Counted from the stretch's first letter, positions 31,816-44,389 are shown. The stretch is 64,000 nucleotides of DNA from Cydia pomonella (GCF_033807575.1 NC_084711.1:12958001-13022000), one strand, 5' to 3'. Numbers and translations are program-made. The notes: generated from the letters alone by a model not told the origin.

Positions 31816-33730
31816 ATCATCTTTGTCACACTAATGACTAGACTGCCTAGAATTTCGATGTTCGGGGTAGATTCGTTCGCTCTGAGCGACTAGACTTAGC
31901 TGTACAATTGATTAGAATACCCCATTTATATTGGCGTCAAACGCGTCGACCGACCTTGCCCAGCATTAAACAAATGTTTGCCTGCCCTAACAGCGACAAA
32001 TCTAATTCTATAGGTATCGATTAACATTTGTTCCACCTAAAGGGCGCTAAAGGTAGATACGGCGAATTTGTTTCCACGCACGAGTGGTTAAGTCGACTCG
32101 ATACATATCGCCACCGTAAATCTTATAATGATTGATGAATCGTGGTGGCTTGATCCCGCAATGCCAAGCACTGTAGATTTTCGATATCTAGAAGACTTGT
32201 AGGTATTAGGTACCTATATTGTATATGTTATTTGAGACTGAGTGAGATAAATCAGCGTAATTTGCATGTGGTTCATATTTGGATCAGCTCAGCTGGGACA
32301 ACAGACCAAAGCAATAAACACTACTGCCAACTACATTCATATGGCCTTAACGAGAAAATCTGTTTTTCACAACTCTTGGTCACTCAGACTAGGAGTGTCT
32401 GAGGAGGTACTTTTGAAGTACTTTAGTAATCAGTTAAGCTGCGCTGTGCTATTTGATATAGTTATAAGTACTAATAAATACATAATGTTTGGATTAGGTA
32501 TGTACATAGGTATATTAGATTATTACAAGCGATAGTTTTATTTAAAACTTGCTGCTTACTTAATAATGCATCGTGTATTGTAGTTGTATACATAGCAAAA
32601 GTTTCCCATACTCTGGAGCCTGGGCAAACAATATTATTGTTTACCAGGAATATTCCGGGCATCCGCTCGCTGCTTTGCTTGCTTGTACAAAACTAGGGGA
32701 GATCGGCGCAAAGCGGGATACCTAAAATAAAACATTATTAAACGTGGTAGGTGATTAGAGGCCTTAAAACCCAGGTTCAATGGTTCAATGTTGTTTGTTG
32801 TTTAGTTTATTATTAGCTGTTCCCGCAGCTCCCCATGTGTAGAATGTGGATTTAGGTCATTTCTACTGCCGCCCCCTAGGGAACTGATGTCCATCCCAAT
32901 CGGATTGAGTTCCTATGAGGCCACATACCCTACCATCATAAAAAATTAAAAAAAAATGTTCTCTGCGTCGCCCTAATATACAAGAGCAATAGGGAAATAG
33001 ATAACGTCATTTGTATAACTATTCAATATTCACAGTAGGATCTCTTGTTTCCATCATCAGCCCACATAGAAGGATGCGCAAACGTCAGAAACTCAGAAAC
33101 GATCAATATTTAATATTATATGATATAAAATGAAATGAAATAAATGTTTATTAAAAAAACAAACCTTAAAACTATATCACAACTTCCGCCAAACCAGAGT
33201 ATGGTTTGTTGGCAGACTAGGCTCCAAATAAAATTAGGTAAAAGTTCTTTATCTGTTAGCTATATATTTAATGTTAATATTAATAGCAATGGCAAACAAG
33301 ACAATACAGCACTGTGTACTATCTTGTTTGTCATTACTTAAGAATCACTATTACTATATCTGTCTATACATATTAATCTTATTTCTTAATAAATTACTTT
33401 TACTGTATTGTGTTAAATATAAATAATAGTGACTGGTGACTGTCTTCAAGGTACTTGTCCCCTGTCTCTTGACACTGATGGCCTTCATGGGGCGGAGGTG
33501 ATTGTTCAACAGACTTATTTTGGCCATTATTTCTGGTTGTTATTTTGTAGACATAAACATATTCTGCGGATTTTAATGATCCGCTATCTCAAGCGTGTCA
33601 TGTAGATAAGTGGTCAGAATTTGGATATTTTTATTTAATTGTTTAAGTTGGCAATCATTCATAGGTCTCCTTTACAAAACCATAATTGCATAGTCATAAT
33701 TGTACAGGTATCTTTAAATATAAAAATCGA
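31816..33730. other. Intergenic, no gene recognised
   Basis: There are several short ORFs without recognisable motifs. Near 33135-33340, 'aaatgtttattaaaaaaac' and the paired words 'ggcaaacaagacaatacagc' / 'ctatcttgtttgtcattac' suggest a repeat fragment. Confidence 0.3.
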
Positions 33731-34345
33731 CCAAGAGCATTTTGGGCCATGCTCAGTGTAGGGTTTCGTAGTTACCATTCTGTCAGAACAGGCCAAACGG
33801 GAGCTATTAATTAGTAAGTATCATGTAAATTACAAGCATAAGAGAGTACCTTCGCAGCGCTTTGTAGTTCTCTTTACTAAGAAGCAATTTTTGTAATAAC
33901 TCAAAAACGTCTGGACTGACATGATCGCTATAGTTTTCATTGAATGACATTGAATTACTAAGCTTTTGAATCATGATTTTTTTTGGACCCATTGGTTCAT
34001 AAATTTGTTTGGGGAGGAGGGACTTAAAAAATTTGTCTTTCGAAGTGATTATTTTCGAAAATTTCAACTATATTATTTCACGGTTTTTGGAGACCCTTAT
34101 CGTTTTAAAAGACCTATCCAATAATTCACCACACTATTGGGTCGAAGCAAAAAAAAATCGTTTTGTATGGGAGGTTAAAAAAACATTTTGTAGTTTTTAT
34201 TTTACAGTTCTGTCGCCATGTATGATTTATGGATTCATGCCAAATTGCAGCTCTTACTACTAATGATCACGGAGCAAAGCCGCGGATGGACGGACATACG
34301 GACATGGCATAGTAACTTTCTAGGTGACTGCGAAACCCTAAAATG
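33731..34345. repeat. Dispersed repeat ending in 'agggtttcgtag' / 'gcgaaaccctaa'
   Basis: The left boundary 'gggccatgctcagtgtaggg' matches (in reverse) the end at about 7210. The right boundary 'ggtgactgcgaaaccctaaa' follows 'gccgcggatggacggacata'. The ORFs here (33807-34067 minus, 34009-34263 plus) overlap in opposite directions and look incidental. Confidence 0.45.
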
Positions 34346-35540
34346 GGGTAATTTTATTTCAATACCTGATTATGAAGAAAAAAAAATGATTTACTTACTT
34401 GTGGATAACAATTTATGAACCTAAAATATGTTACTACTTCGGAGCCATAAATCTGCTTAGGATGAATAGCGAAAAATATGATAGTACCTAATTCACTTGA
34501 GTATAAAAAAATCGTATTTTCTGCCTTTTCATTTAAGGGCTAAAAATATTCCAGTTAATATTTACTTTATATCGAGCAAAGAGCGACGTAATAAAGTAAA
34601 GCCCCGTCCAGACTATGTCGATCGGCGGATCGAGTTTAACTGTGAGTTAGTTACGGCAGCATTGTTATGTGCTATAGCTATTTTTCCATTTCGTTTGTAA
34701 ATTTATATCGGTAGTGTTAGGTTGCTTTCCTTTATATATCAAATCGTCACTTCTTTCACACGATCTTTCTTCTCGACATTGGTACGTCCCCTGAGTCCCC
34801 TCGTGCGACTTTTAAATTTATATTATACTATTATCCTGGAATAGGTACCTCGCGTTGTTAGTTGCCGTTATTCTGTACGTGTGTCCGGTACTATATGCCG
34901 TCCGTCGTTACGGGATTTCCCCCTACGTTCTCGGCTTCGCACCGTGATTCGCGTATGAGTCTGGAGGGCCCTTATAAAATATTGAGCAGTCTCTCATGAT
35001 ATCATGTTATAGCTAAATGCTGTGTAATGAATGAAGCACATTTTCATTCATATCTTATAACAATTTCTTGTAAGTTCCTTTTCAACAAAGAGGTATCTCA
35101 TAAGCTAAATTACCGTTCAATGTTTACCAAGTTATTTGTAAAGATTTCTTAGTCGTATAATAACAAAAAAGTAATCTTAAATATTTAAGTACATACTCTT
35201 ATAGCTATGTAGGTACCTATACTTGTGTAGCTATACTAACAACTTAGTCCTGAAAAGTCATGCCTAATTTAGATTTTCCAAAAGTCTTGTTTAGGTTTCA
35301 ATTGCGTAAAAATGAATATTACAAAAGCTTATTCCATTTTTTCTTGGAAATATGGAATATTCTCAAACTTTAGATTATTTCGGTACTTTAGAAATCAGAT
35401 CAATTTGGTACCTAAATACGCAATTGTGTAGGTTATGGCGGACGAATGTTTGAAATGTCACCATATTTAAAAATTATTTCGCTTAAAATGTAGTTTTTTC
35501 TTCGCAAGTGTGATGAAAAACATTGTGTGTAACTCCGGGG
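34346..35540. other. Intergenic, no gene recognised
   Basis: AT-rich intergenic sequence with a modest GC rise around 34745-34960. No exon was recognised. Confidence 0.3.
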
Positions 35541-35548
35541 GTTATAAT

Positions 35549-35781
35549 CAGTGATCGGAACTATGGGAGTAAAACTTTAACAAAACTTGTTAAGCGGACA
35601 TAAAATAGTGCATATAGCCCTAAAAATATTCAAGTCCATAGGGATAGGAATAGTATAGTACTTCCAGCCATAAAAATATTTACATTGATAGATATTCGAA
35701 TATTTTTAAGACTATAAGCACTCTTTTTACGTCCGCTTGATAAGTTTTGTTAAAGTTTTACTCCCATAGTTCCGATCACTG
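35549..35781. mobile_element. hAT-type MITE, 233 bp, with 8-bp target duplication
   Basis: The termini 'cagtgatcggaactatggga' and its complement at the right end ('tcccatagttccgatcactg') are identical over the first ~45 bases. The arms extend to about 55 bases, to 'aagcggac'. The octamer gttataat flanks both sides (35541-35548 and 35782-35789). The interior is AT-rich and non-coding. High arm identity points to fairly recent mobility. Confidence 0.88.
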
Positions 35782-35789
35782 GTTATAAT

Positions 35790-36886
35790 TTTGCGAGATT
35801 AAGCGAGATCTTTAGATACACCGCGGCAGGAGTGCATTAAAGACTTGAAAAGTTTATTTACCCCTCGCGTTGCACAATGTACTATTTCACCACATGAACT
35901 CGTAAAGGCTCTCTTGATCGTTCAAAAACTGATGAGAAAGTTGCATTTTATTCACGTGTGACAAAGTAATTCAATGCAAATTGTGAGTTGTTTCCTTTTG
36001 TTGGCTGGTAGAATTATGAATCTGAATTATAGATATTTCATAACGTTCATTTGGATTTGATTTGGTTTGATTTTGTTTGATGTTTTATAGTTGGTATTTA
36101 GGTTCGTAGTAGCGTTGGTGTGGTGAAAAATTATGTGTTTCACCCGGTGGCAAAATTATTTGAGCCCCCGTGTCCTGAAATCCAAATCTTTCGCTTGCTC
36201 GGTTATTAATATTAGCACGAGCGGTTAAACAACAACTTTTCCCCCTTGTAAAAAGTATATAGTTATTTACTAATGTTTTTAAGCGCTATACTTGCAGAGT
36301 GCATAGTCCACCTTCTTCAACTTCAACATTTATACAGCAAATAGGCCACAAGGGCATTTTTACACGTCAACATGGAATTTACATACAAGCAGAAAAAAAG
36401 TACATCAACAATTATAAAATATGAAAAATATAACCATTTGTTAAAACTGGTTGAATGGGACATATAGTTGATTCTAATGGCATGCTTTTTAGTAGCTTCT
36501 GGGAATGTTTTGTGATTTGATTGTTCAATCAATTTCTCATATGTAAGGGGCACTCGCCTAGTTTGGAAAATGTGCATTTTTTTTTAATTTACCCCCTTCC
36601 CATTCTCCTCGCAAAAAGGGTAGAACCCCAATTTTGTTAGGACTCGGCAGATATTACCGCCATATAAGTATATTACATATTTTGCCACCAAACTGTCATT
36701 GAAGAAGTAAAAACTTCGCTACCGTTACATGGGAGCAAGGTGAAAAATGTATTCACATTACTTTTCTGTTATGTATACAATAGTTTTTGTAGTAATGAAA
36801 CGGCCAAGCTACATATTTTGACAAGGGTGTCGAGTTTGTGAAGTTAGGGCTTGTAGAGCTAGAAATTTGGCTCTACAAGAGATCAG
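35790..36886. other. Intergenic, no gene recognised
   Basis: AT-rich. The minus ORF 36323-36577 shows no recognisable domain. Confidence 0.3.
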
Positions 36887-37072
36887 TACCCCTAGTGTAA
36901 ATTTAGTCGATAGCGAAACGTGACGTACGCGTTTGCGTTAAGTCTCATTTTGTATGGGTTTTTGAACAGCGCGCCAAGCGGGACGTTTTGGAAAGTCAAA
37001 AATCTCATACAAAATGACACTTAACGCAAACGCGTACGTCACGTTTCGCTGTCGAAAATATTTACACTAGGG
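36887..37072. mobile_element. Inverted-repeat element 'M', copy 2
   Basis: The ends 'agtacccctagtgtaaat' and 'atttacactagggg' are complementary, and arms of about 70 bases include 'gcgaaacgtgacgtacgcgt'. The centre is identical to copy 1 at 14178-14370. The flanking 'tcagta' appears on both sides (before 'cccct' and after 'agggg') and may be a 6-base target duplication. Confidence 0.72.
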
Positions 37073-37497
37073 GTCAGTAGCGGCGCGTGAAAGTTCTGGC
37101 TAGGCAACTCGGAGCAAAAAAAGAACACCTTAACATTATGTACTTTTTTTTCATGATAAAAGTGAGGCGTGCGCTAGGTGTGTCCTTGGGCGCGACCTTT
37201 TGCAGTTAGTGCTTTGCCATACTATTATACACACAACATACAAAATATCACTGGTTTAGTAACTTTATATATAAATTTGTGCACACAAGTAAGTAAAATC
37301 ACATAAAAACATTTAAAACTCTAATAATAACAACAAGACTTGGTAACAACCGGGACGGGAGTGTTAACAAACACACAAATTCTAAAACCTATTACTACAA
37401 ACCTACAAACAGTACTTTCTTTGAAGAAACGTTCTTTATCAAATTATTAAACTTGAGACTACATAAGATTCTTGGATTTTTCTATTAAAATTCATCT

Positions 37498-38545
37498 TTT
37501 TAGGGTTCCGTAGCCAAATGGCAAAAAACGGAACCCTTATAGATTCGTCATGTCCGTCTGTCTGTCCGATTCTGTCACAGCCACTTTTTTCCGAAACTAT
37601 AAAAGCTATACTGTTCAAACTTGGTAAGTAGATGTATTCTATGAACCGCATTATGATGTTCACACAAAAATAGAAAAAAAACAATAAATTTTGGGGGTTC
37701 CCCATACTTAGAACTGAAACTCAAAAAATCTTTTTTCATCAAACTCATACGTGTGGGGTATCTATGGATAGGTCTTTAAAAATGATATTGAGGTTTCTAA
37801 TATCATTTTTTTCTAAACTGAAAAGTTTGCGCGAGAGACACTTCCAAAGTGGTAAAAAGTGTGTCCCCCCCCCGTAACTTCTAAAATAACAGAATGTAAA
37901 ATCTAAAAAAAAAATATGATATACATTGCCATGCAAACTTCCACCGAAAATTGGTTCGAACGAGATCTAGTAAGTAGTTTTTTTTTAATACGTCATAAAA
38001 ATTTAAAAAAAAAAATTTTTTCATCAAACCCATACGTGTGGGGTATCTATGGATAGGTCTTCAAAAATGATATTTAGGTTTCTAATATCATTTTTTTCTA
38101 AACTGAATAGTTTGCGCGAGAGACACTTCCAAAGTGAAAAAATGTGTGTCCCCCCCCCTGTAACTTCTAAAATAACAGAATGAAAAATCTAAAAAAAATA
38201 TATGATATACATTACTATGCAAACTTCCACCGAAAATTGGTTTGAACGAGATCTAGTGAATAGTTTTTTTTAAATACGTCAATAAATTAAAAAAAAATTT
38301 TTTTCATCAAACCCATACGTGTGGGGTATCTATGGATAGGTCTTCAAAAATGATATTTAGGTTCCTAACATCATTTTTTTCTAAACTGAATAGTTTGCGC
38401 GAGAGACAGTTCCAAAGTGGTAAAATGTGTGTCCAAAGTGGTAAAATGTTGAACAAGATCTAGCAAGTAGATTTTTTTTTAATACGTCGTAAATGGTACG
38501 GAACCCTTCATGCGCGAGTCCGACTCGCACTTGGCCGCTTTTTTT
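37498..38545 (-). repeat. Dispersed repeat 'G' with internal ~284-bp tandem units
   Basis: It opens 'agggttccgtagccaaatgg' and closes 'gcgagtccgactcgcacttggc'. Inside, 'catacgtgtggggtatctat' recurs at about 37746, 38031 and 38313, giving two full units and one shortened unit of about 282-285 bp. Each unit contains 'tttgcgcgagagac', a C-run and 'cgagatctag'. An opposite-strand copy with similar internal units lies at 57497-58262. No protein is encoded. Confidence 0.75.
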
Positions 38546-38781
38546 TAAAGGTTTTTACAAAAATTGGTATCAATGATAGCAAAATACTGTACAATTTTAC
38601 CCATTTATTCAATTCAATGTTTTTGTATGGCAATATTAAGCATTCGCGCGGCAAACGCCACTCGATTCAAAATTGTGAACCATTACACTCCTATATAAAT
38701 CTTACCTGTTTGTATTTAAGGTTTAAATTCAAATGAAGCAGCATGTTAATAATAAGTGACGTTATCGCGGCCGTGTACAGA

Positions 38782-38905
38782 GGGCCTACCGCGTACCCCG
38801 AAGTTCGCAAATTGCGAGCATCTTTCTCTGTCACCCTAGTTACGCCATTGGAGTAAAAGAGAAAGTAGCCCGCAATTTGCGTACTACGGTGTTCGCGGTA
38901 GGCCC
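38782..38905. mobile_element. Palindromic element 'P', best-preserved copy
   Basis: The termini 'gggcctaccgcg' and 'cgcggtaggccc' are perfect complements. Inner arms 'gaagttcgcaaattgcgagc' and 'cccgcaatttgcgtac' pair loosely. The 124-bp unit is non-coding. Confidence 0.7.
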
Positions 38906-39493
38906 CTCAGTGCTCGCGGACTTTATGAATATGTGCGTGCATTTTTCCAATATAAACCTTATGCTATTACGTTTAAGGTTTTTATTCAAATGAATAACCC
39001 GATACAAGACCGAGTTGCTTTGAAGCTCATTGGCGTGGACTCTCTATAGCAAACTTTATGCGCGTGTGCATGAGTTTTCGTATCTGTGTAGTGGCGCATG
39101 AATGAATAGTCAAGCTTAGCTTCACTTCGCGCGCCTGCTATGATTAGTGCTTTAGTAAATCGTGTTATCAATTCCAAGGTAATGTAATACGTAGTGTTTT
39201 CATTATGGATATAATTTTAATGATGATAATATAAGTTTGGTTTATATAGCAATAAATTTTAGGCAAGCCGGTGGGAATCGAGTTGTATGGACCCGCCGCC
39301 CCTGCTAGGGGTACTGATAACTTATTGACAGTGCGAGCCTTAATGATTTCGTCTTGGCAACGTTTTACATGAAAATGTTTTTGATAGGATTTCACTTACT
39401 TTTATAAGTTGCTTATGACAATCTTCCATCCCCTAATTTAAAGGGTTGGGGGTGATTTACTAATAAAAATCCTGAAATACGTGTCTGGGGGCC

Positions 39494-39635
39494 ATTGACA
39501 TATATATCTAAGGACGGGCCTTACGGGCATTAAGAATGGCGCTAGTTCAGTGGTGTCACTCTCGAATTCGAGCCAATCGTGCAGTCTAACGGAACTAGTT
39601 CCGACTAATCGCGCGCGTGGTGCGAACTCATCAAG
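39494..39635. repeat. Single arm of the 7923-8172 inverted-repeat family
   Basis: It shares 'attgacatatatatctaag', 'gacgggcctta' and 'aattcgagccaatcgtgcag' with the left arm of the 7923-8172 element, but lacks the right arm. Confidence 0.65.
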
Positions 39636-40000
39636 CATTCCCCATACAAACTTCAACTCCTTTGCCCCCCTAACGCCCTTTTCCTCCCCCTTTTCACCCT
39701 TACGCGGTGATTTTGGCGTCGAAAACTATTATTTATCCTTCTCAATAACAAAAACTATCTACATACCAAATTTCAACTAAATCGGTTCAGCGGTTATTGA
39801 TTCCCCATACAAAATTCCAACCCCTTTTCATTTCAAGTTTTTGAATTTTTGTTGTTGTTTGTGTACTAATACTATCCCTCATACCAAATTTCAGCTTCCT
39901 AAGACTTCAGGAAGTACCCTAATGGTTTTGATGATCATCAGTGAGTGAGTGAGTCAGTGCCGTAATCGGGGTTTTTAGATGTAAATAAAATCTAGTGAGT
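39636..40000. repeat. Dispersed repeat (RTE-LINE-like 3' region)
   Basis: The words 'accaaatttcaactaaatcg', 'ttcagcggttattgattc', 'cataccaaatttcagctt' and 'gatgatcatcagtgagtgag' form a series I associate with abundant lepidopteran RTE-type repeats. No ORF is preserved. Confidence 0.5.
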
Positions 40001-40117
40001 AAAAGTATGAGAGCGATGCAACTGAAAATTTTCATGCTTCATAAGTCTACTATCGAAAGTAAAGTATTATTAAAAGGTAGGTAGTGCCCTTGCGTTTCGC
40101 AGATAACTGCTCGTCTG

Positions 40118-41416
40118 GCAGATAATTGAATTGAATTGAATTGAAATCATTTTATTTCGAGCTAAAAACTCTTATAGTGTTAGTACATACAACAAATATT
40201 ATTTATCTACCTATATATCTAAGTTAGTGTACAATATAAACAAAAAAACAATAAATACCTAAAAGTAATTAACATAATCTATTTCGATGATGCGTTGGGC
40301 CGTTGGGTTCATGCAGTTGGTTCCAACGCCTCATCAGTGGGCAGTCTACTCTGACGACAAATGCGTTTAGGAGACTGTTGGTGCTACCTTGCAACCTATG
40401 CAATAGGGATGCTGCTCTTTTGCGCATAATAGTGTAAAAGTCATCCGTACGGGCATTGGCGAACATCCCCGACGCACTGCAGTACCGAGGCAGACCCATC
40501 AGTATCCTAAACGCATTATTATATTGCACACGCAGCGCATTGTACGATCGCTGCGAAAAGCTGGTCTACAGGCTGCAAGCATAAAGAGACTGACAATAAG
40601 CTTTAAAAAGTGTAACCTTTACGTCATTGCTACACTTTGCAAACCTGCGCACCAGCATATTGCATCTGACCGTCAACGCCCTGCGCTCTCGTTCTAAATC
40701 AGGATCGTCATTAAGGCTTTCGGTGAGCCATTGACCCAGGTACTTAAACCGCTCTACTCTCCTCAGGGCGGCACCATTTAGCTCTACCCTAGGAACTTCT
40801 TCTAGTTTCTTGTTGCCAGCCCTGAAGATGAGTAGTTCACTTTTTGTAGTGTTATACCTGAGCCCATGTCTCTCCGCATAATGCTCACATATTTTTAGGA
40901 GCTTCCTGGGCGCTCTGATTGAGGGAGCCAGCAGCACCATATCATCAGCGTAACTTATGTTGTTGAGGCAGGTACCGCCAATGTTACAACCAACCTTGGC
41001 GCCACTGAGATCCTCAATCAGCCCGTCCATATACATATTAAAAAGGGTCGGAGAGGTTACCCCCCGCTGCCTCACTCCACAGTTCAGCACGTATTCGTCT
41101 GAGTGCACGCCTGCCCACCGCACAGAGTTGATTTGATTGCTGTACCACTATTCAAAGACCGCTAATAACTCTGCCGGGAGACTGATCTCGGACGACACCT
41201 TGCTCCACAAGATGTCGTACGAGACCAGATCGAACGCTTTGGAAAGGTCCAGAAAACAGGCGTACACTGGACTATCTTGCTTTCCATAGTAATGGACTGT
41301 ACTTTTTAAACAAAAGATGGCAGATTCTATTGACACTCCTGGCTGGAAACCGAACTGAGCATCTTTAGCCTTATAGTGTTTCCGAAGCTGCCTATCCAGA
41401 AGCCTGTCCAGCACCT
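40118..41416 (-). mobile_element. 5'-truncated LINE with RT ORF carrying two in-frame stops
   Basis: Reading the minus strand from 41414, one frame continues through two stop codons to about 40269. It encodes an RT C-terminal half: 'FGFQPGVSIESAIF', motif A 'FLDLSKAFDLVSYD', 'GVRQRGVTSPTLFN', the catalytic box 'YADDMVLLAPS', and 'FKYLGQWLT'. Then come 'RSYNALRVQYNNAFRIL' and 'PRYCSASGMFANAR'. The stops are TAG at 41148-41150 and TAG at 40566-40568. The 3' end carries a short tandem tail of 'gaatt' units (40124-40146 on plus), as in CR1/Jockey-like LINEs. The 5' part of the ORF is missing. Confidence 0.85.
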
Positions 41417-42190
41417 AATATACGTTGTATTCAGATAAGCACAGACTAAGTATCAATATTTGACCCTTGACTTTTTTTATTTTTAAATTTTATTGGCTGC
41501 AATATGGAAAAATACAATTATGTGACCGTCCCTGCCCTTTAACTTATAATGACAAATTTGTTGCTTATAAAATACATATAAAATATTTTTTTACCTTCGT
41601 TACAAGGTATCTTTAGAGCGGCATTAAAATATGCTTTATATGATAAACAATTAAGAAAACACATAATTTACAAATATAAAAATCAAATACTTGCTTCTGG
41701 GGCCAAAAAAACCTGCAGTAAAAAGTAGAATGACCCAATAAATATTCTAGGCGACAAGGGGTCACCTCTTACACCTCTGCAGATATTTACTTACGAGGCT
41801 ATTTTATCTAACTTAACTCTACTAACGCTTTTTAGAGTGAATGTCTTTAATGAGCTCAATTACTTCCAGCGGCACGTTGTATTCAGTTAGAGCGTTCCAA
41901 ATGCTGAAGTGCGTATATCTATAGTATAGTATCTTAGTATCTTTTTTAATTCTAACAGGGAGCACATTGCGAGAGTGGATATCGATGAAGTGGCCTACAT
42001 GATTGCTAGACTAGAAATTCAATTTCCGTGCCAATCGAGGTGTTATTGAATTTGAGCGACATAGCATATGCGTGACGTTGCTTCGACGGACGCGATGGAT
42101 AAATATTATATGCGTATTATAAATACCGTAGGTAACAGCCAAAGAAGATGTACTTACCAACGTATTTAACTTGGTACCGTCAAATAAGCG
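41417..42190. other. Intergenic with a possible LINE remnant
   Basis: A minus-strand frame between about 42004 and 41832 reads 'NHVGHFIDIHSRNVLPV' and 'IWNALTEYNVPLEVI'. This resembles C-termini of LINE ORF2 proteins, but too weakly to call. Confidence 0.3.
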
Positions 42191-42194
42191 AAAT

Positions 42195-42280
42195 TGGGAT
42201 AGACCGCGGGCCAGGAGCATATATCGTCAGTCATCGCCTCCCGGCTGATACTTTGTCAGATAGTTTAGATGCTGTTTGGC
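42195..42280 (+). repeat. Dispersed repeat fragment ('atcgcctcccggctgatact')
   Basis: 'agaccgcgggccaggagcat' followed by 'cagtcatcgcctcccggctg' and 'atactttgtcaga' matches the reverse copy at about 7260-7345 almost base for base. Confidence 0.7.
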
Positions 42281-42317
42281 AACTCGGTAGCCGTTCAAGA
42301 ATAGTGAGCGCAACAAA

Positions 42318-42359
42318 AAAAAATGTTTTTAAAGAGATAACTCTTTAAAAACATTTTTT
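42318..42359. repeat. Perfect 19-bp palindrome with 4-bp loop
   Basis: 'aaaaaatgtttttaaagag' (42318-42336), loop ataa, then its exact complement (42341-42359). The right arm ends in a T-run, so a plus-strand transcript would form a hairpin ending in U residues. Confidence 0.8.
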
Positions 42360-42956
42360 ATAATGCAGTTTAATGCGCGAAATCTATTCATTTCCTAGGG
42401 TAAAACATTTTTGGTTTTTAGCTTTACTGAAAATAGTAAGAATTATTTGTGTTTTTAATATTATTATGTCAATAATATTCGTTGATCTCTCGTTACAAAT
42501 TAAAGGAAAAAAATGTATGTTTTGTTGTGTTTTGATAGCGTACCTTGTGATCCTCTTCTAGGCAATACGTATGATGTTTTCATATATAAAAACGTTATTT
42601 TTATGGATTTTAAACAGCAACTTACACCATTATGTTATCTCGTTCGTCATTGTTCTCGGCCATATGCTTGACTTGACAGACGGTAGGCAAAATGAAGATG
42701 AGGAGATAATTGATAATTTCATATAAGATTGACGTTGAAAATAACACTTGCACAGTCTGTGCTATCAAAATCGCTGTAAACTTAGCTTGGTCTAACTTTA
42801 TGCGTCTGTCGTCTCTTAACTGACATTATACTTAACTATTATTACAATCACGTAATGTTAGTATACTGTATTATCCCTACTATTGTACTCGTATTAACAA
42901 GTAAGCATTAAATCTGTGTTGACATAAGCGAGACAAAATGTTTAGCCGTTACGTTT

Positions 42957-43772
42957 TTAGGGTTCTTTACCAAAAAGGTACAAAAGGAATCCTTATCACG
43001 ACTCTGTCCGTCCGTCCGTCTGTCACATTGCTAAATATCTCGAGAAGTACTAAGCTATGGATTTGAAATTTGGAATAGTAATGAACAACGCTAACCCTGT
43101 CTGGGTTGTATTATTGGCGTAATTTTTATATTTTTATTTATATTAATTATGGAAAATGCCCAATATAAAGAGGGGGCAAAATTTCCAAGTCTAGTTACTA
43201 GGTCAAGTGGAGTATCATTTGAAAGGGCTCAAATGAAACATTACAAAACAATTTTTTTTTGTCATAGTGAAAAAAATTTTACTTATGAATCAAAATGTGA
43301 AAAAAAATACCATCCCCCCCCCCCCCCCTTATCTCCGAAGTTTACGAATGAAAAATTATGATTTTTTTACATTGTAATAACATTATCATAAAGATTACAG
43401 GAAAAATAAAATCACACCTCTATCTTGATATTTTTTTTTTAATAACTTAATTTTTATAATTTAATTTGCGGGTGTTTATTATAGTCGAACTTGATATGAG
43501 ATTACACTAAAGATACTTCCTTTTAAATTAAACAAAAATTATTGAAATCAGTTCACATGATAAAGACTTATCCCTGAAAAACCAATATACATACAGATCG
43601 CGCAAATTAGTTAGCCAATTTGCCCATAGATGGCGCTGTACACAAATATGCTAATAGTATACTTCTGATCAAAAGTCTTTCGTGATTATAGTTACATGAG
43701 AAAATTGAAAGTTTGTACGGAACCCTCGGTGCGCGAGATAAACGAACTCTCACTTGACCGGTTTTTTTTTAT
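42957..43772. repeat. Dispersed repeat with 'agggttcttt' and 'acggaaccctcgg' ends
   Basis: It opens 'tagggttctttaccaaaaag', continues with 'ctgtccgtccgtccgtctgt' and 'tatctcgagaagtac', and closes 'gtacggaaccctcggtgcgc' plus 'cttgaccggtttttttt'. It belongs to the broad 'gggttccgta' class of lepidopteran repeats. A C-run lies at about 43313-43328. No protein was found. Confidence 0.65.
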
Positions 43773-44389
43773 TCCCGTAAGACTCGAACATATTAAAATT
43801 ATTTTAAACATATTTCAATCCAATTTATATATATATGACGGATTAATATCTTCAGACATTGGGCGTTGCTGGGTAATTCGAGTATTGAGATTGAGACAAT
43901 GATCGAAATCAAATGTTTCTTTATTACTGGATACACAATTATCGAGTACTAAGTAACACAATGTAGCGAGGACAGTTCCGTGGTGCTTAAGCTTACATAT
44001 CCTATGTATAATCCAACGAAAACGCAATTTTCGCCTAAATTGTGCAAAAATCTGTTTTTATTTGTGTATTTTTGCTATTTTTGTGATCGATCCAAACGAT
44101 CAACAGGAAATTTCGACATATTTGACGTAAATCAAGGAGCCGAACACCCAAAAGGTGCTAATTGTAGCTTATTTCTCAAGGAAAGTGTCATAATTTGCTT
44201 CAATTTTTGGTCGCATCGTAAATGTAACTAACGTATTTAAGTTGTTAATGTTTAATATTATATTCCTAATACCAGATTATAAGTATGTGATCTTTTTTTA
44301 GAAGTTAAGAATGGGTATAGTAAGTTATCCTTAAAAGATTGATATATAACATCGCGGACTTTTTTGTAGACCAATCAACGAGAGACAAA

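Noticed and set aside
43980..44231. 83-codon plus ORF followed by other short ORFs
   Set aside because: There is no domain, no splice context and no conservation signal by eye. It adjoins dispersed repeats.
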